Positions 36,157 through 44,582 of a stretch of 64,000 nucleotides of DNA are shown here, piece by piece (the first letter of the stretch is position 1; every line of letters begins with the position of its first letter). The notes below the pieces were generated by a model. That model searched no databases. It had not been told where the DNA came from and saw only the letters and a list, made by a program, of their open reading frames with translations. The translations under genes were made by a program, and so were the position numbers. Source of the DNA: CAVTQY01 sp963736975 (lineage in GTDB: Bacteria > Pseudomonadota > Alphaproteobacteria > Acetobacterales > Acetobacteraceae); NCBI GenBank assembly GCA_963736975.1, contig CAVTQY010000001.1, positions 1,612,001 to 1,676,000 of the forward strand, read 5' to 3'.

Positions 36157-36966
36157 ATGCAACGCCTGCTTGCGATTGTTCTGCTTTGCCTTCCTGCCTC
36201 GATCGCGGCGGCGGCGCTGCCGCCAGCCATCGCCGCGCGCGGATCGATGATCGTCGCTATCGTTCCCAACTATCCACCGCTGGAGTTTCGGGATCCGGCA
36301 ACCAACAAGCTGACCGGCTTCGATGTCGAGCTTGGTGAAGCCATCGCCGCGAAGCTCGGGACAAAGATCACCTGGCAGGAAACCAGCTTCGATCAGATGC
36401 TGCCATCGCTGGCGACCGGGCGGGTGGATGCCATCCTGTCCGGCATGACCGACCTGGCGACGCGGCACGATACGGCCACTTTCGTCGATTACCTGCGCTC
36501 CGGCCCGCAGTTCTTCGTACAGGCATCGCGCGCCGCTGTGTTCAAGGACATGCAGGCGCTGTGCGGCAAGCGCGTCGGTGCCAGCCGACGCACATCCTTT
36601 CCCAAGGAGATTGCCGCCTGGAGCGCGGCGCATTGCGGCAATGACCCGATTGTTCTCGTCGGCACCGAAGGGTCCGCGGATGCGCGCACGCAGCTCAAGC
36701 AGGGCCGCATCGACGCTGCGGTACAGGGGAGCGAGACATTGCCCTATATCATGCAGCAGGAACCGAATACGTATGTGACGGTCGGCCAACCGATCGCTTA
36801 CCAACTCACCGGCATGGCACTGCCGAAGTCCGAGACCGGCCTGCAGCAGGAAATCGCCGGCGCGTTGAACGCGATGATTGCGGACGGCAACTATGGAAAG
36901 TTGCTGGAGAAATGGCATCTGACATCCGAAGGCGTGGAGAAGGCAACCATCGATGCTGGACAGTAA
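36157..36966 (+). CDS. Second polar amino acid-type periplasmic binding protein
   Basis: A family-3 binding protein of 269 residues with signal peptide (MQRLLAIVLLCLPASIAAAA). It is clearly paralogous to the frameshifted one at 33693: both have PNYPPLEFRD-type, GFDVELGEAIAAKLG and VDYLRSGPQF segments and end in a similar GNYGKLLEKW region. The ATG at 36157 is preceded by TTGGAG at 36145-36150. An upstream TTG is in frame but adds only four residues. Two receptors sharing one permease/ATPase pair suggests a broadened substrate range. Its last 14 bases overlap the next gene. Confidence 0.9.
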   Translation: MQRLLAIVLLCLPASIAAAALPPAIAARGSMIVAIVPNYPPLEFRDPATNKLTGFDVELGEAIAAKLGTKITWQETSFDQMLPSLATGRVDAILSGMTDLATRHDTATFVDYLRSGPQFFVQASRAAVFKDMQALCGKRVGASRRTSFPKEIAAWSAAHCGNDPIVLVGTEGSADARTQLKQGRIDAAVQGSETLPYIMQQEPNTYVTVGQPIAYQLTGMALPKSETGLQQEIAGALNAMIADGNYGKLLEKWHLTSEGVEKATIDAGQ

Positions 36967-37843
36967 AGCACTCGCGGGCATCCCGCTTATCCCGGCGAAC
37001 CTGGCGCCGCCGGCGCCCGACTATCCCTGGCCGGAGCCGTTCCGCGCCGCCATGTTCCTCTCTTTCGACGTGGACGCGGAAGCCGCCTGGACCAGCAAGG
37101 ATCCGCTGCATGCGGAGCGGCTGATCACCATGAGCTACGGCGGGTTCGAAGCGCGCGTCGGTACGCCGAAGCTGCTCGCGCTGCTAGGCGAACTTGGGAT
37201 GCGCGCCACCTTCTTCCTCACCGGCTGGTCGGTCGAGGCGCATCCGGCAATGGCGGAGAGCATCCTGCGCGCCGGACACGAGCTCGGCCATCACGGCTAT
37301 CATCACCTTCTGCCCGATCCCGGTGATCCGCACATATCGGAGGAGGTGGACCGCGGTTTCGAGGTACTGAAGCGCCGGCTGGGCGTCGTGCCGACCGGCT
37401 ATCGCGCGCCGTATGGGGAGTTCACCGAAATACTGCGCGCGCTGTTGGTGGAGCGCGGGATCGTCTATACCAGTTCTTTCCGCGACGATGTGCGGCCATA
37501 CCGCCACGTGCTGGCGGACGGAACGCCCGGCACCATCGAGCTGCCGGTGACGCCCAGCTACGACGACTGGATGCTCGGCCTGTCCGCGCGCTTCAGCCCG
37601 CGGCCGATCTTCCCGAAAGAGCATGTGCTGTCGATCTGGAAGGACGAGCTGGACGAGGTACGCGATTGGGGCGCGATGGTTACCACCGTGCTGCACCCGC
37701 AATGCAGCGGCCGGCCCATGCGGCTGCGTCTGCTGCGCGAGTTCCTGACCTATGCGCGTTCGTGTCCCGACCTGTGGATTGCGACGGGCGCGGAGATCGC
37801 CGATAATTTCCTTCGACACGAGAAGCAGGCCGCCAAGGGATGA
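36953..37843 (+). CDS. Polysaccharide deacetylase / PuuE-like amidohydrolase
   Basis: This carbohydrate esterase 4 fold (NodB-like) has MFLSFDVDAEAAW (metal aspartates near residues 39-41), GHELGHHGYHH (metal histidines near 113-117) and GYRAPYGEF. No signal peptide is seen, so it is cytoplasmic. Cytoplasmic members of this branch include cofactor-independent allantoinases (PuuE) and other cyclic amide or N-acyl hydrolases. Given the carbamoylase, transporter and amidohydrolase context, that role is more plausible than cell-wall deacetylation. Length is 296 residues. The start overlaps the binding-protein gene by 14 bases and the stop overlaps the next gene (ATGA). Confidence 0.83.
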   Translation: MLDSKALAGIPLIPANLAPPAPDYPWPEPFRAAMFLSFDVDAEAAWTSKDPLHAERLITMSYGGFEARVGTPKLLALLGELGMRATFFLTGWSVEAHPAMAESILRAGHELGHHGYHHLLPDPGDPHISEEVDRGFEVLKRRLGVVPTGYRAPYGEFTEILRALLVERGIVYTSSFRDDVRPYRHVLADGTPGTIELPVTPSYDDWMLGLSARFSPRPIFPKEHVLSIWKDELDEVRDWGAMVTTVLHPQCSGRPMRLRLLREFLTYARSCPDLWIATGAEIADNFLRHEKQAAKG

Positions 37844-39213
37844 GCACGACCGCGATCTTCGGCAGCTACGTGCTGACGCGCTGCGACGGCGAGCAGCATG
37901 TGCTGCGTAATCATTGGGTGCTGACGGAAGGCGACCGGATCGCCGCGGTCGTGCCGGACCGTCCAGGCGCGGACGTGGTGTTCGACCGGCCCGGATGCTT
38001 CGTGCTGCCGGGGCTGCTCAACCTGCACAACCATTGCCTTAGCGAAGCTATCGCCCGCACGCTGACGGAGGATGGCCATGCGCGTAAAGGCAACCAGAGC
38101 ATCGTCTATACCGTGCTGTTGCCGTTGTCCCGGCGCGGCGCAGAGATATTGTCGCCGGCCGAGCGGCTGGACGTGGCCAGGTTGGGTATCCTGCAACTGT
38201 TGAAGGGCGGTGCCGCGACGGTCATGGAACCGTTCCGCAACAGCATCCCGGAAATGTTTGACGCCGCGGTGGAGATGGGCATTCGCTTCTACGGCGCGCC
38301 GTATCTGTTCTCCACCGCGGACGCGCAGGCCGGTCGGGACGGAACCGTGCGTTACGCCGGTAATGACGGCGAGGCCGATCTGGCGACATGGGATGCGCTG
38401 TATCAGCATTGGCATGGCGCGGCTGACCGGCGCATCCGGCTGGCGATGAGTCCGCATGCCACCGACACCTGCGGTCCCGACCTGCTGCGCGAGGTTGCGT
38501 CCCGTGCGCGCTCCCTGCATGTGCCGATCACCATCCATCTAGCGCAAAGCCAGCGGGAGGTCGATGTGATCCGCGCGCGCCATCAGGGTCGCAGCCCGGC
38601 GGAGTATCTCGACTGGCTGGGCCTGCTGGCGCCGGACCTGTTGGCGGCACACTGCATCGCCAGCACGGACGATGACCTTCGGCTGATGGCCGCGCGTGGC
38701 GCCGTGGTGCTGAATTGTCCCCGCGTTTTCGCCCGCAGCGGCACGGTCGCCTCCTTCGCGCGCTTCGCTGCACATGGCGTGCGCACAGTGGTGGGCACGG
38801 ATGGCTACAACATGGACCTGCTCGGCGAATTGAACGCCGCGTCGATGATCTCGAAGATTGCCGCTGGTCGCGCCGAGGTCGCGAGCGCGCCGGAACTGAT
38901 CGACGCCGTCACCGCGCAGGCGGCCGCGGCGATCGGGCGCCCGGATCTTGGCGAGATCAAGCCGGGTGCCGCGGCCGACCTGACGGTGGTGGATTTGTCG
39001 CATCCGCATCTGCAGCCGCTGGCGGACCCGCGACGCGGGCTGATCGCGCTGGCCAATCGCGCCAATATCGATACGGTCATGGTCGCCGGACGCGTCCTGG
39101 TGGCGGAAGGGCGTTATACTCTCGGGGACGAGACGGCGATCACCACGGCCGGCGCCGCCGCGATCGGGAAAATCTGGGATTTGCCGGAAGCCCAGGCTGC
39201 TCTGAGCGGGTGA
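37840..39213 (+). CDS. Metal-dependent amidohydrolase (TRZ/ATZ, cytosine-deaminase-like)
   Basis: This amidohydrolase-superfamily member has the first metal motif LLNLHNHC (H63, H65), the third ligand in MSPHATDTC, the fourth in ITIHLAQSQ and the catalytic aspartate in VVGTDGYNMD. The C-terminus has GEIKPGAAADLTVVDL, typical of the chlorohydrolase/aminohydrolase subgroup that deaminates or dechlorinates N-heterocycles such as guanine, cytosine or triazines. Length is 457 residues. The start overlaps the deacetylase stop (ATGA). The next gene follows seven bases after its stop. The substrate is undetermined, but the C-N hydrolase theme of the cluster is consistent. Confidence 0.85.
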   Translation: MSTTAIFGSYVLTRCDGEQHVLRNHWVLTEGDRIAAVVPDRPGADVVFDRPGCFVLPGLLNLHNHCLSEAIARTLTEDGHARKGNQSIVYTVLLPLSRRGAEILSPAERLDVARLGILQLLKGGAATVMEPFRNSIPEMFDAAVEMGIRFYGAPYLFSTADAQAGRDGTVRYAGNDGEADLATWDALYQHWHGAADRRIRLAMSPHATDTCGPDLLREVASRARSLHVPITIHLAQSQREVDVIRARHQGRSPAEYLDWLGLLAPDLLAAHCIASTDDDLRLMAARGAVVLNCPRVFARSGTVASFARFAAHGVRTVVGTDGYNMDLLGELNAASMISKIAAGRAEVASAPELIDAVTAQAAAAIGRPDLGEIKPGAAADLTVVDLSHPHLQPLADPRRGLIALANRANIDTVMVAGRVLVAEGRYTLGDETAITTAGAAAIGKIWDLPEAQAALSG

Positions 39214-39220
39214 GGCGAGC

Positions 39221-40141
39221 ATGGATCGGAATTCCGTCGGTTGGAAAGGTTACTGGATTGCAGCGCCGACGCCATTCACGCGGGACGGCGACATAGATGA
39301 GGGCGCATGGCGGGCTGTCCTGCGGCTTTATCATTCGCAACATGTGCACGGAGTGCTGGTCAACGGTTCAACCGGCGAGTGGTTCTCGCAATCCGATGCC
39401 GAACGTCAGCGCGTCGCCGAAATCGCGATGGAGGAGCTTGGCGGCAAACTGCCGGTGGTGATCGGATGCACGACCTATACGGCGCGGCATTCGAGCGAGC
39501 TGGGCCGGCACGCGCTGGCGATCGGGGCGGACGGAATTTTATCGACCCCGCCGCCTTACGCTGCGCCGACGCCGCGGGAAATCGTCGCGTTTTACCGGGA
39601 CATCTCGGATGCCGTCGATTTGCCCCTGATGGTGTATAACTGGGCGCGCGGCGTGGTTGTTGAGATCACTGCCGACACGGCCGAGCCGCTGGCAGCGATC
39701 GATCGCGTGGTGGCGATCAAGGACAGCACCGCGAACCGGGGTCAGGCGATCGAGACGTTGCAGCGCGTCGTTCATAAGGTGCGGGTGTTCGGCGGGTTCA
39801 TCAGTCGCTCGGGATTGGCCGTTCTGCGTGAACTTGGGGGCGACGGGAATATCGATGGCGGAGGATTGGGCGCAGTTTTTGCGGTCGGCTTTTACGAAGC
39901 CTTCTGGCGAGGCGATCTGCCGGCGGCGCGTGACGCTGCCGATCGCTACACGGCGCTGATGTCGCAGTTGATCAATCCGGACTGGAGCGGACGTTTCGGC
40001 TCGCCACAGGCGCAGATCAAGGCGGCGATGAATTTGCTGGGCCAACCGGGCGGCTATCCGCGAAAGCCGCTTTTGCCGATCGAGGACCGCGAGGCTTTGG
40101 CTGCTCTGCGGGACGTGCTCGCTTCGGCGGGTCTGGTGTGA
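39221..40141 (+). CDS. Dihydrodipicolinate synthase/N-acetylneuraminate lyase family aldolase
   Basis: A class I Schiff-base aldolase of the DapA family, 306 residues. Visible motifs are WIAAPTPFTRDGDID, GVLVNGSTGEWFSQS, the active-site tyrosine Y139 in LMVYNWARG and the Schiff-base lysine K167 in VVAIKDST. The GSTGE loop and the distant sequence elsewhere argue for a catabolic member (2-keto acid aldolase or dehydratase) rather than the lysine-pathway enzyme. It closes the plus-strand operon and is convergent with the DUF1993 gene 16 bp away. It could split a keto-acid product of the preceding hydrolases; this is inference. Confidence 0.84.
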   Translation: MDRNSVGWKGYWIAAPTPFTRDGDIDEGAWRAVLRLYHSQHVHGVLVNGSTGEWFSQSDAERQRVAEIAMEELGGKLPVVIGCTTYTARHSSELGRHALAIGADGILSTPPPYAAPTPREIVAFYRDISDAVDLPLMVYNWARGVVVEITADTAEPLAAIDRVVAIKDSTANRGQAIETLQRVVHKVRVFGGFISRSGLAVLRELGGDGNIDGGGLGAVFAVGFYEAFWRGDLPAARDAADRYTALMSQLINPDWSGRFGSPQAQIKAAMNLLGQPGGYPRKPLLPIEDREALAALRDVLASAGLV

Positions 40142-40157
40142 AGCTGCCCGGACGGCG

Positions 40158-40670
40158 CTACGGCGCCGGACCCAGGAAGTCCCGCTTGCCAAGCTCTACC
40201 CCGCGGTGGCGGAGGATGTTATACGCGGTCGTCAGGTGGAAGAAGAAATTCGGCAGACCGAACCACAACAGATACGCCTGGCCCTTGAACGACATCTGCC
40301 GCTGCCCGGCCATCCAGGTGATGTCTTTATCCTCGGAGCCGTCGATCTGCGCCGGGGTGAGGGTCTTGACGAATGCCAGAGATTTTTCTGCCCGCGCCTT
40401 CGCCTCCGCGAAGCTGGTGTCGTCGGTTGCAGGGAAGTCGGTCGGTACGATCCCGGCCAGGCGACCCGGCGTGTTGCGGCCGAAGTCGGTCGCCTGACGG
40501 ATTTGCCGCGCCAGGGTGAACATGTCCGGATACAGCCGGTCGCCCAGCAGCGCGGCTTCATCGATCTTCTTCTCCGCACAGTGTGCCGCAGCCTTGTCCA
40601 GGATGCCGGCCAGAGCCCCCAATTGCTGCGCGCAAATTGGTACGGACGCGTTGAACATGGACATTGCCAT
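40158..40670 (-). CDS. DUF1993 family protein
   Basis: This DUF1993 protein of 170 residues begins MAMSMFNASVPICAQQLGAL. The family motifs GDRLYPDMFTLARQIRQATDF and the C-terminal GLPNFFFHLTTAYNILRHRGVELGKRDF are present. Members are helical bundles with a DinB-like look and no known reaction. The ATG at 40670 has GGGGA nine bases upstream. An earlier in-frame start at 40706 would be without support. The gene is separated by 60 bp from the DUF3830 gene on the same strand, so co-transcription is possible. Confidence 0.85.
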   Translation of the reverse strand: MAMSMFNASVPICAQQLGALAGILDKAAAHCAEKKIDEAALLGDRLYPDMFTLARQIRQATDFGRNTPGRLAGIVPTDFPATDDTSFAEAKARAEKSLAFVKTLTPAQIDGSEDKDITWMAGQRQMSFKGQAYLLWFGLPNFFFHLTTAYNILRHRGVELGKRDFLGPAP

Positions 40671-40730
40671 CAGAAAATTTCCCCGTGTGGTTTTGGCAGA
40701 AGACAACCGTGGTCTGAAGAAACAGGCAGG

Positions 40731-41138
40731 TCAACCGAAGACGATGTCCTGCGCCCCTTCCCATAAAACCAGCTTGCCGAGAGCGGCCAGGTTCTCGCGC
40801 CCCTCCTCGATCGTGAGGACATGGTTGCCGGCCAGTTGGCCCGCCTTGCTGGCGAAGCGCACCGCGCCATAGGCGAGCAGTATCTCGGTTTCGCTGACGC
40901 CGCCAGGATACAGCAGGATCTGCCCGGGCGCCGGATAGCTTGTAGGGTTTTCATAGCCGAGGCCGAGATCGAGGTCGCCAAGCGGAATCCAGCACGCCTC
41001 GCCGCTCCAGCGAACATGGACGATGCGCTGTTGGTACGGCAGCAGGGCGCGGAAACGCGCGCAGGTTTTCGGCGCGACGGTCGTCTCGAAGCGCGCCCGG
41101 AAGCTGAACGGGCCGGCTGTGATGGTGATGAGTTCCAT
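40731..41138 (-). CDS. DUF3830 family (cyclophilin-like fold) protein
   Basis: A protein of 135 residues resembling the DUF3830 family, a cyclophilin-like beta-barrel (FETTVAPKTCARFRALLPYQ, VRWSGEACWIPLGD, ENPTSYPAPGQILLYPGG, EILLAYG). DUF3830 genes are commonly neighbours of hydantoinase, carbamoylase and DUF1989-type genes. No catalytic function is known to me. It lies between DUF1993 and DUF1989 on the minus strand, 15 bp after the latter, so those two at least form an operon. It may handle the same substrate as the opposite-strand cluster. Confidence 0.82.
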   Translation of the reverse strand: MELITITAGPFSFRARFETTVAPKTCARFRALLPYQQRIVHVRWSGEACWIPLGDLDLGLGYENPTSYPAPGQILLYPGGVSETEILLAYGAVRFASKAGQLAGNHVLTIEEGRENLAALGKLVLWEGAQDIVFG

Positions 41139-41153
41139 GCCGCGGCCGCGTGC

Positions 41154-41750
41154 CTACGTCTCGATCCGGAAATGTGCCTCGGTCGGCCCGGCAATACCGT
41201 TGATCGGCAGCAGGTCCATCGGGCAGGCGGAGAAGGCGATGACAAGGTCCATCTCGGCGCGCAGCGCGACGGCGCTGTTGGGCGTCGAGACCGGCGGCTC
41301 GAAGGACAGCACGCCGTCCGGCGTCCAGGGAATGTTCATGAACAGGTTGAGCGGAGCCGGAGTTTCCGCTGACGTGACGCCGAGTTCACCAAGGGCCCGT
41401 GCCAAGTTATCGGTACAGTTGTCATGGTATTCCTTGCAACCAAGTTGTTCATAGCGGTAACGATCGCACGCCGCGAGCAATGTGTCATGAATGCTGCCGG
41501 AGGTGTCCTGCACGATGGCCAGGATCGGCCGGCGGCGGTTGGTCACCAGCAAATCGCCGACGCGCGGCATCATTCGGCGCAGGGCTGAACGGCTGTGCTC
41601 CATCGACATGAACTCGCTGATATCATCGCGGTTGAACGCCCAGGTATCGACCACCTGCTGACCGTGGGTATTGATCACGCGGATGACCTGGCCCGCGGCG
41701 ACATAAGCTGCTTTGCCTTTTCTCGCCGGGATGGTGATGGTGTCCGACAT
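41154..41750 (-). CDS. DUF1989 (urea carboxylase-associated) family protein
   Basis: This is a DUF1989-family protein of 198 residues starting MSDTITIPARKGKAAYVAAGQ. It contains VINTHGQQVVDTWAFN, EFMSMEHSRSALRRMMPRVGD, and CTDNLARALGELG, with NLFMNIPWTPDGVLSFEPP near the C-terminus. The family is found next to urea carboxylase and in guanidine and carbamoyl-nitrogen metabolism; carboxyguanidine deiminase subunits belong here. ATG at 41750 has an AGGGA ribosome-binding site. It is first of a minus-strand group and fits the nitrogen-rich substrate theme of this island. The frame is open for seven more codons upstream, ending in a rare start. Confidence 0.84.
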   Translation of the reverse strand: MSDTITIPARKGKAAYVAAGQVIRVINTHGQQVVDTWAFNRDDISEFMSMEHSRSALRRMMPRVGDLLVTNRRRPILAIVQDTSGSIHDTLLAACDRYRYEQLGCKEYHDNCTDNLARALGELGVTSAETPAPLNLFMNIPWTPDGVLSFEPPVSTPNSAVALRAEMDLVIAFSACPMDLLPINGIAGPTEAHFRIET

Positions 41751-41774
41751 CGGCGTTTCCCTTTGCTGCAACTC

Positions 41775-42368
41775 CTACCACCGACCTATACGCGTAAATA
41801 ACCGCCACGGCACCAACGCGGGCACCTCCGCCCGATATCGCGCATAGGGTGCGGGGAAACGCGCCATCATCAGCCGCTCCTCGATGCCGAGCTTGCGCAC
41901 GGCAGCAACCGTGAGCAACACCAATGCCACAAGGCCGCGCCACTCCCCGACAACCACGGCCGAGCCCAGGAAGGCGAGCAGCAATCCGGTATAGATCGGA
42001 TGCCGCGTCCAGCGGTACGGGCCGCTGCGGATCAGCTCGTGATCCTGCTTCACCTCGGCGATCCCGCTCCAGTTGCGGCCGAGATGAATGCGCCCCCAGC
42101 ACGCCCACAGCAGCCCGGCGGCGACCAGCACGGCCCCCAACCAGAACCAACCCGGCCCGCGCGGCAGCAGGCGCGCATTCAACCACGCGCCCGGCGGATG
42201 CGGCGCCACCAACAGCCACACGCCCGCCCAGATCGGCACCAGATATCCCAGCCGTGAGGTCCAGCTTTCCCGCTCGACTGTGGGCTTCATGCCGCGGGAT
42301 GCCACCAGCCAATAAACGCCCCACAGGAACCAGAGCGCTGGGACCAACCCGGCATACACGTGATGCAT
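41775..42368 (-). CDS. Isoprenylcysteine/phospholipid methyltransferase-like membrane protein
   Basis: An integral membrane protein of 197 residues with about four transmembrane segments. It carries the ICMT/PEMT-type motif LIRSGPYRWTRHPIYTGLLLAF and a C-terminal EERLMMARFPAPYARYRAEVPALVPW, typical of the family that methylates phospholipids or carboxylates using SAM. Bacterial members are often of unknown substrate. The ATG at 42368 (MHHVYAG) is chosen because the first hydrophobic segment begins right after it. It is divergent from obgE (65 bp gap) and is 24 bp before the DUF1989 gene, possibly the operon's first gene. Confidence 0.83.
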   Translation of the reverse strand: MHHVYAGLVPALWFLWGVYWLVASRGMKPTVERESWTSRLGYLVPIWAGVWLLVAPHPPGAWLNARLLPRGPGWFWLGAVLVAAGLLWACWGRIHLGRNWSGIAEVKQDHELIRSGPYRWTRHPIYTGLLLAFLGSAVVVGEWRGLVALVLLTVAAVRKLGIEERLMMARFPAPYARYRAEVPALVPWRLFTRIGRW

Positions 42369-42433
42369 GGCGGCGGACTTTACCACGCCCCGTACATCGT
42401 GGATGAACCTCGCCCAGACCGCGGCAGCCCAAA

Positions 42434-43444
42434 ATGAAATTCCTCGACCAAGCGAAAATCTATCTCCGCTCCGGCGACGGCGGCGACGGCGTCACCGCCT
42501 TTCGGCGCGAGAAATTCATCGAATTCGGCGGACCCGACGGCGGCGACGGCGGCAAGGGCGGCGACATCGTGCTGGAAGCAGTGGCCAACCTGAACACGCT
42601 GATCGATTTCCGCTACACGCAGCATTTCCGTGCCAAAAAGGGCGGCAATGGCGCCGGATCGGACCGCACGGGCGCCGGGGCGCCCGACGTGGTGATCAAA
42701 GTCCCGGTCGGCACCGAAATCCTGGCCGAGGATCGCGAAATCCTGCTCGCTGACCTCGCCGTCGCGGGCCAGCGCGTCACGTTGCTGCGTGGCGGCGACG
42801 GCGGTTTCGGCAACACGCACTACAAATCCTCCACCAACCGCGCCCCGCGCCGCAGCGACAAAGGCTGGCCGGGCCAGGAGCGCTGGATCTGGCTGCGCCT
42901 GAAACTGATCGCCGATGCCGGGCTGGTCGGGTTACCCAATGCGGGCAAATCGACCTTCCTCGCCGCGGTCTCTGCCGCCCGCCCGAAGATCGCGGATTAT
43001 CCGTTCACCACCCTGCATCCGCAGCTCGGCGTGGTCCGTCTGAGCGCCGCGGAGGAATTCGTCCTCGCCGACATTCCCGGCCTGATCGAAGGGGCGCATG
43101 AGGGCGCCGGGCTCGGCGACCGCTTCCTGGGCCATGTCGAGCGCTGCGCGGTGTTGCTGCACCTGATCGACGGCGCCGCCGGGGACGTGGTGCGCGCGTG
43201 GCGCATGGTGCGGGCCGAGCTTGCTGCTTACGGCGCCGGCCTCGCCGACAAGCCCGAGCTGATCGGCCTCAACAAGGCGGACGCGATGACCCCGCGCGAA
43301 GCCGCTTCCCGACGCACCGCGCTGGAACGCGCCTCCGGCAGGCCGGTGATGTTGCTCTCGGGCGCTACCGGCCACGGCGTCCCGGAGGTGCTGCGTGCGC
43401 TCGGCAACGCGATCGGGGCGGCGCGGCGGGAGCGGGCGGCGTGA
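42434..43444 (+). CDS. obgE: GTPase ObgE/CgtA
   Basis: ObgE is a ribosome-associated GTPase essential for 50S assembly and stress control. The N-terminal Obg domain is Gly-rich (FLDQAKIYLRSGDGGDGVTAF, GGPDGGDGGKGGD, LLRGGDGGFGNTHYKSSTN). The G domain has the P-loop GLPNAGKST (near 167), switch II ADIPGLIEGAHEGAGLG and the NKAD-type G4 in GLNKADAM. Length is 336 residues. There is no additional C-terminal OCT domain. It is followed by proB through a GTGA overlap, as in many bacteria. Confidence 0.96.
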   Translation: MKFLDQAKIYLRSGDGGDGVTAFRREKFIEFGGPDGGDGGKGGDIVLEAVANLNTLIDFRYTQHFRAKKGGNGAGSDRTGAGAPDVVIKVPVGTEILAEDREILLADLAVAGQRVTLLRGGDGGFGNTHYKSSTNRAPRRSDKGWPGQERWIWLRLKLIADAGLVGLPNAGKSTFLAAVSAARPKIADYPFTTLHPQLGVVRLSAAEEFVLADIPGLIEGAHEGAGLGDRFLGHVERCAVLLHLIDGAAGDVVRAWRMVRAELAAYGAGLADKPELIGLNKADAMTPREAASRRTALERASGRPVMLLSGATGHGVPEVLRALGNAIGAARRERAA

Positions 43445-44559
43445 GCGAAACGCCGCATCTCGCTGCCGCCAAACGCCTCGTGGTGAAGATCGGCAGCGCG
43501 CTGGTGGTGGATGAAGGCGCGCCGCGCTCGGCGTGGCTCGCCGGAATGGCTGCGGATGTCGCGGCGCTGCGCGCACGCGGGGTGGAGGTGATCGTGGTGT
43601 CGTCCGGCGCGATCGCGTTGGCACGCGGCGCGCTGGGACTGACGCAGAAGAGGTTGCGGCTGGAGGAACAGCAGGCGGCGGCGGCGGTGGGCCAGATCCA
43701 TCTGGCGCAGGCCTGGACAGGAGCGCTCTCGTCTTGCGCGCTGACGGCCGCGCAGCTTCTGCTGACGCTGGAGGATACCGAGGACCGGCGGCGTTATCTC
43801 AACGCGCGGGCCACGCTGAATACGCTGCTCGGGCTCGGCTGCGTGCCGGTGATCAATGAGAACGATACGATCGCCACGGCGGAAATTCGTGTCGGCGACA
43901 ACGACCGGTTGGCAGCGCGGGTAGCCGAGATGATCGAGGCCGACCAGCTTGTACTGCTGTCGGACATCGACGGGCTCTACACCGCCGATCCGCGCCGCGA
44001 TCCGGACGCGGTGCATATCCCGCTGGCCGCTTCCGTCACGCCGGAGATCGAAGCGCTGGGCGGCGAGCCGCCGCCGGGGTGGTCGTCGGGCGGCATGCGG
44101 ACGAAACTGGCGGCGGCGCGCATCGCCACCCAGGCGGGCTGCGCCATGGCGATCGCTTATGGGCATACCGACCGGCCGCTCCGGGCGCTGGAACAGGGGG
44201 CGCGCTGTACCTGGTTCCTGCCCGCGCCGGAGGGCCGCTCGGCGCGCAAGCGCTGGATTGCCGGCGCCCTGGCCCCGCTGGGAAGTTTCGTGGTGGATGC
44301 GGGTGCGGCGCGGGCGCTGGCGATAGGGCGTTCGCTGCTGCCGGCCGGCGTGCGCCAGGTGGAGGGGACGTTCCAGCGCGGCGACCCGGTGGTGGTGCGC
44401 GGCCCGGACGGCGCGGCCCTAGCGCGCGGCCTGTCGGCTTATGCCAGCGAGGATGCCGCGCGGATCGCCGGGCACCGGTCGGATGAGATTGAAACTATTC
44501 TCGGCTGGCGTGGCCGCGACGAGATGATCCATCGCGATGATCTGGTGTTGATGTCGTAA
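43441..44559 (+). CDS. proB: Glutamate 5-kinase
   Basis: ProB phosphorylates glutamate as the first step of proline synthesis. The amino acid kinase domain has RLVVKIGSALVV, VIVVSSGAIALARG, VINENDTIATAEIRVGDND and LLSDIDGLYTADPR. WSSGGMRTKLAAARIA is diagnostic for glutamate 5-kinase. A PUA domain follows (about residues 285-365; SLLPAGVRQVEGTFQRGDPV). The start is GTG, overlapping the obgE stop as GTGA; there is no ATG in a suitable place. Length is 372 residues. Feedback inhibition by proline is expected from the family. Confidence 0.95.
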   Translation: MSETPHLAAAKRLVVKIGSALVVDEGAPRSAWLAGMAADVAALRARGVEVIVVSSGAIALARGALGLTQKRLRLEEQQAAAAVGQIHLAQAWTGALSSCALTAAQLLLTLEDTEDRRRYLNARATLNTLLGLGCVPVINENDTIATAEIRVGDNDRLAARVAEMIEADQLVLLSDIDGLYTADPRRDPDAVHIPLAASVTPEIEALGGEPPPGWSSGGMRTKLAAARIATQAGCAMAIAYGHTDRPLRALEQGARCTWFLPAPEGRSARKRWIAGALAPLGSFVVDAGAARALAIGRSLLPAGVRQVEGTFQRGDPVVVRGPDGAALARGLSAYASEDAARIAGHRSDEIETILGWRGRDEMIHRDDLVLMS

Positions 44560-44582
44560 TGCATACAGTCCGGCTGCATCGT

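Noticed and set aside
37184..37819. Antisense frames over the deacetylase and amidohydrolase genes
   Set aside because: They have no motifs, whereas the sense strand encodes metal-binding active sites and overlapping start/stop codons.
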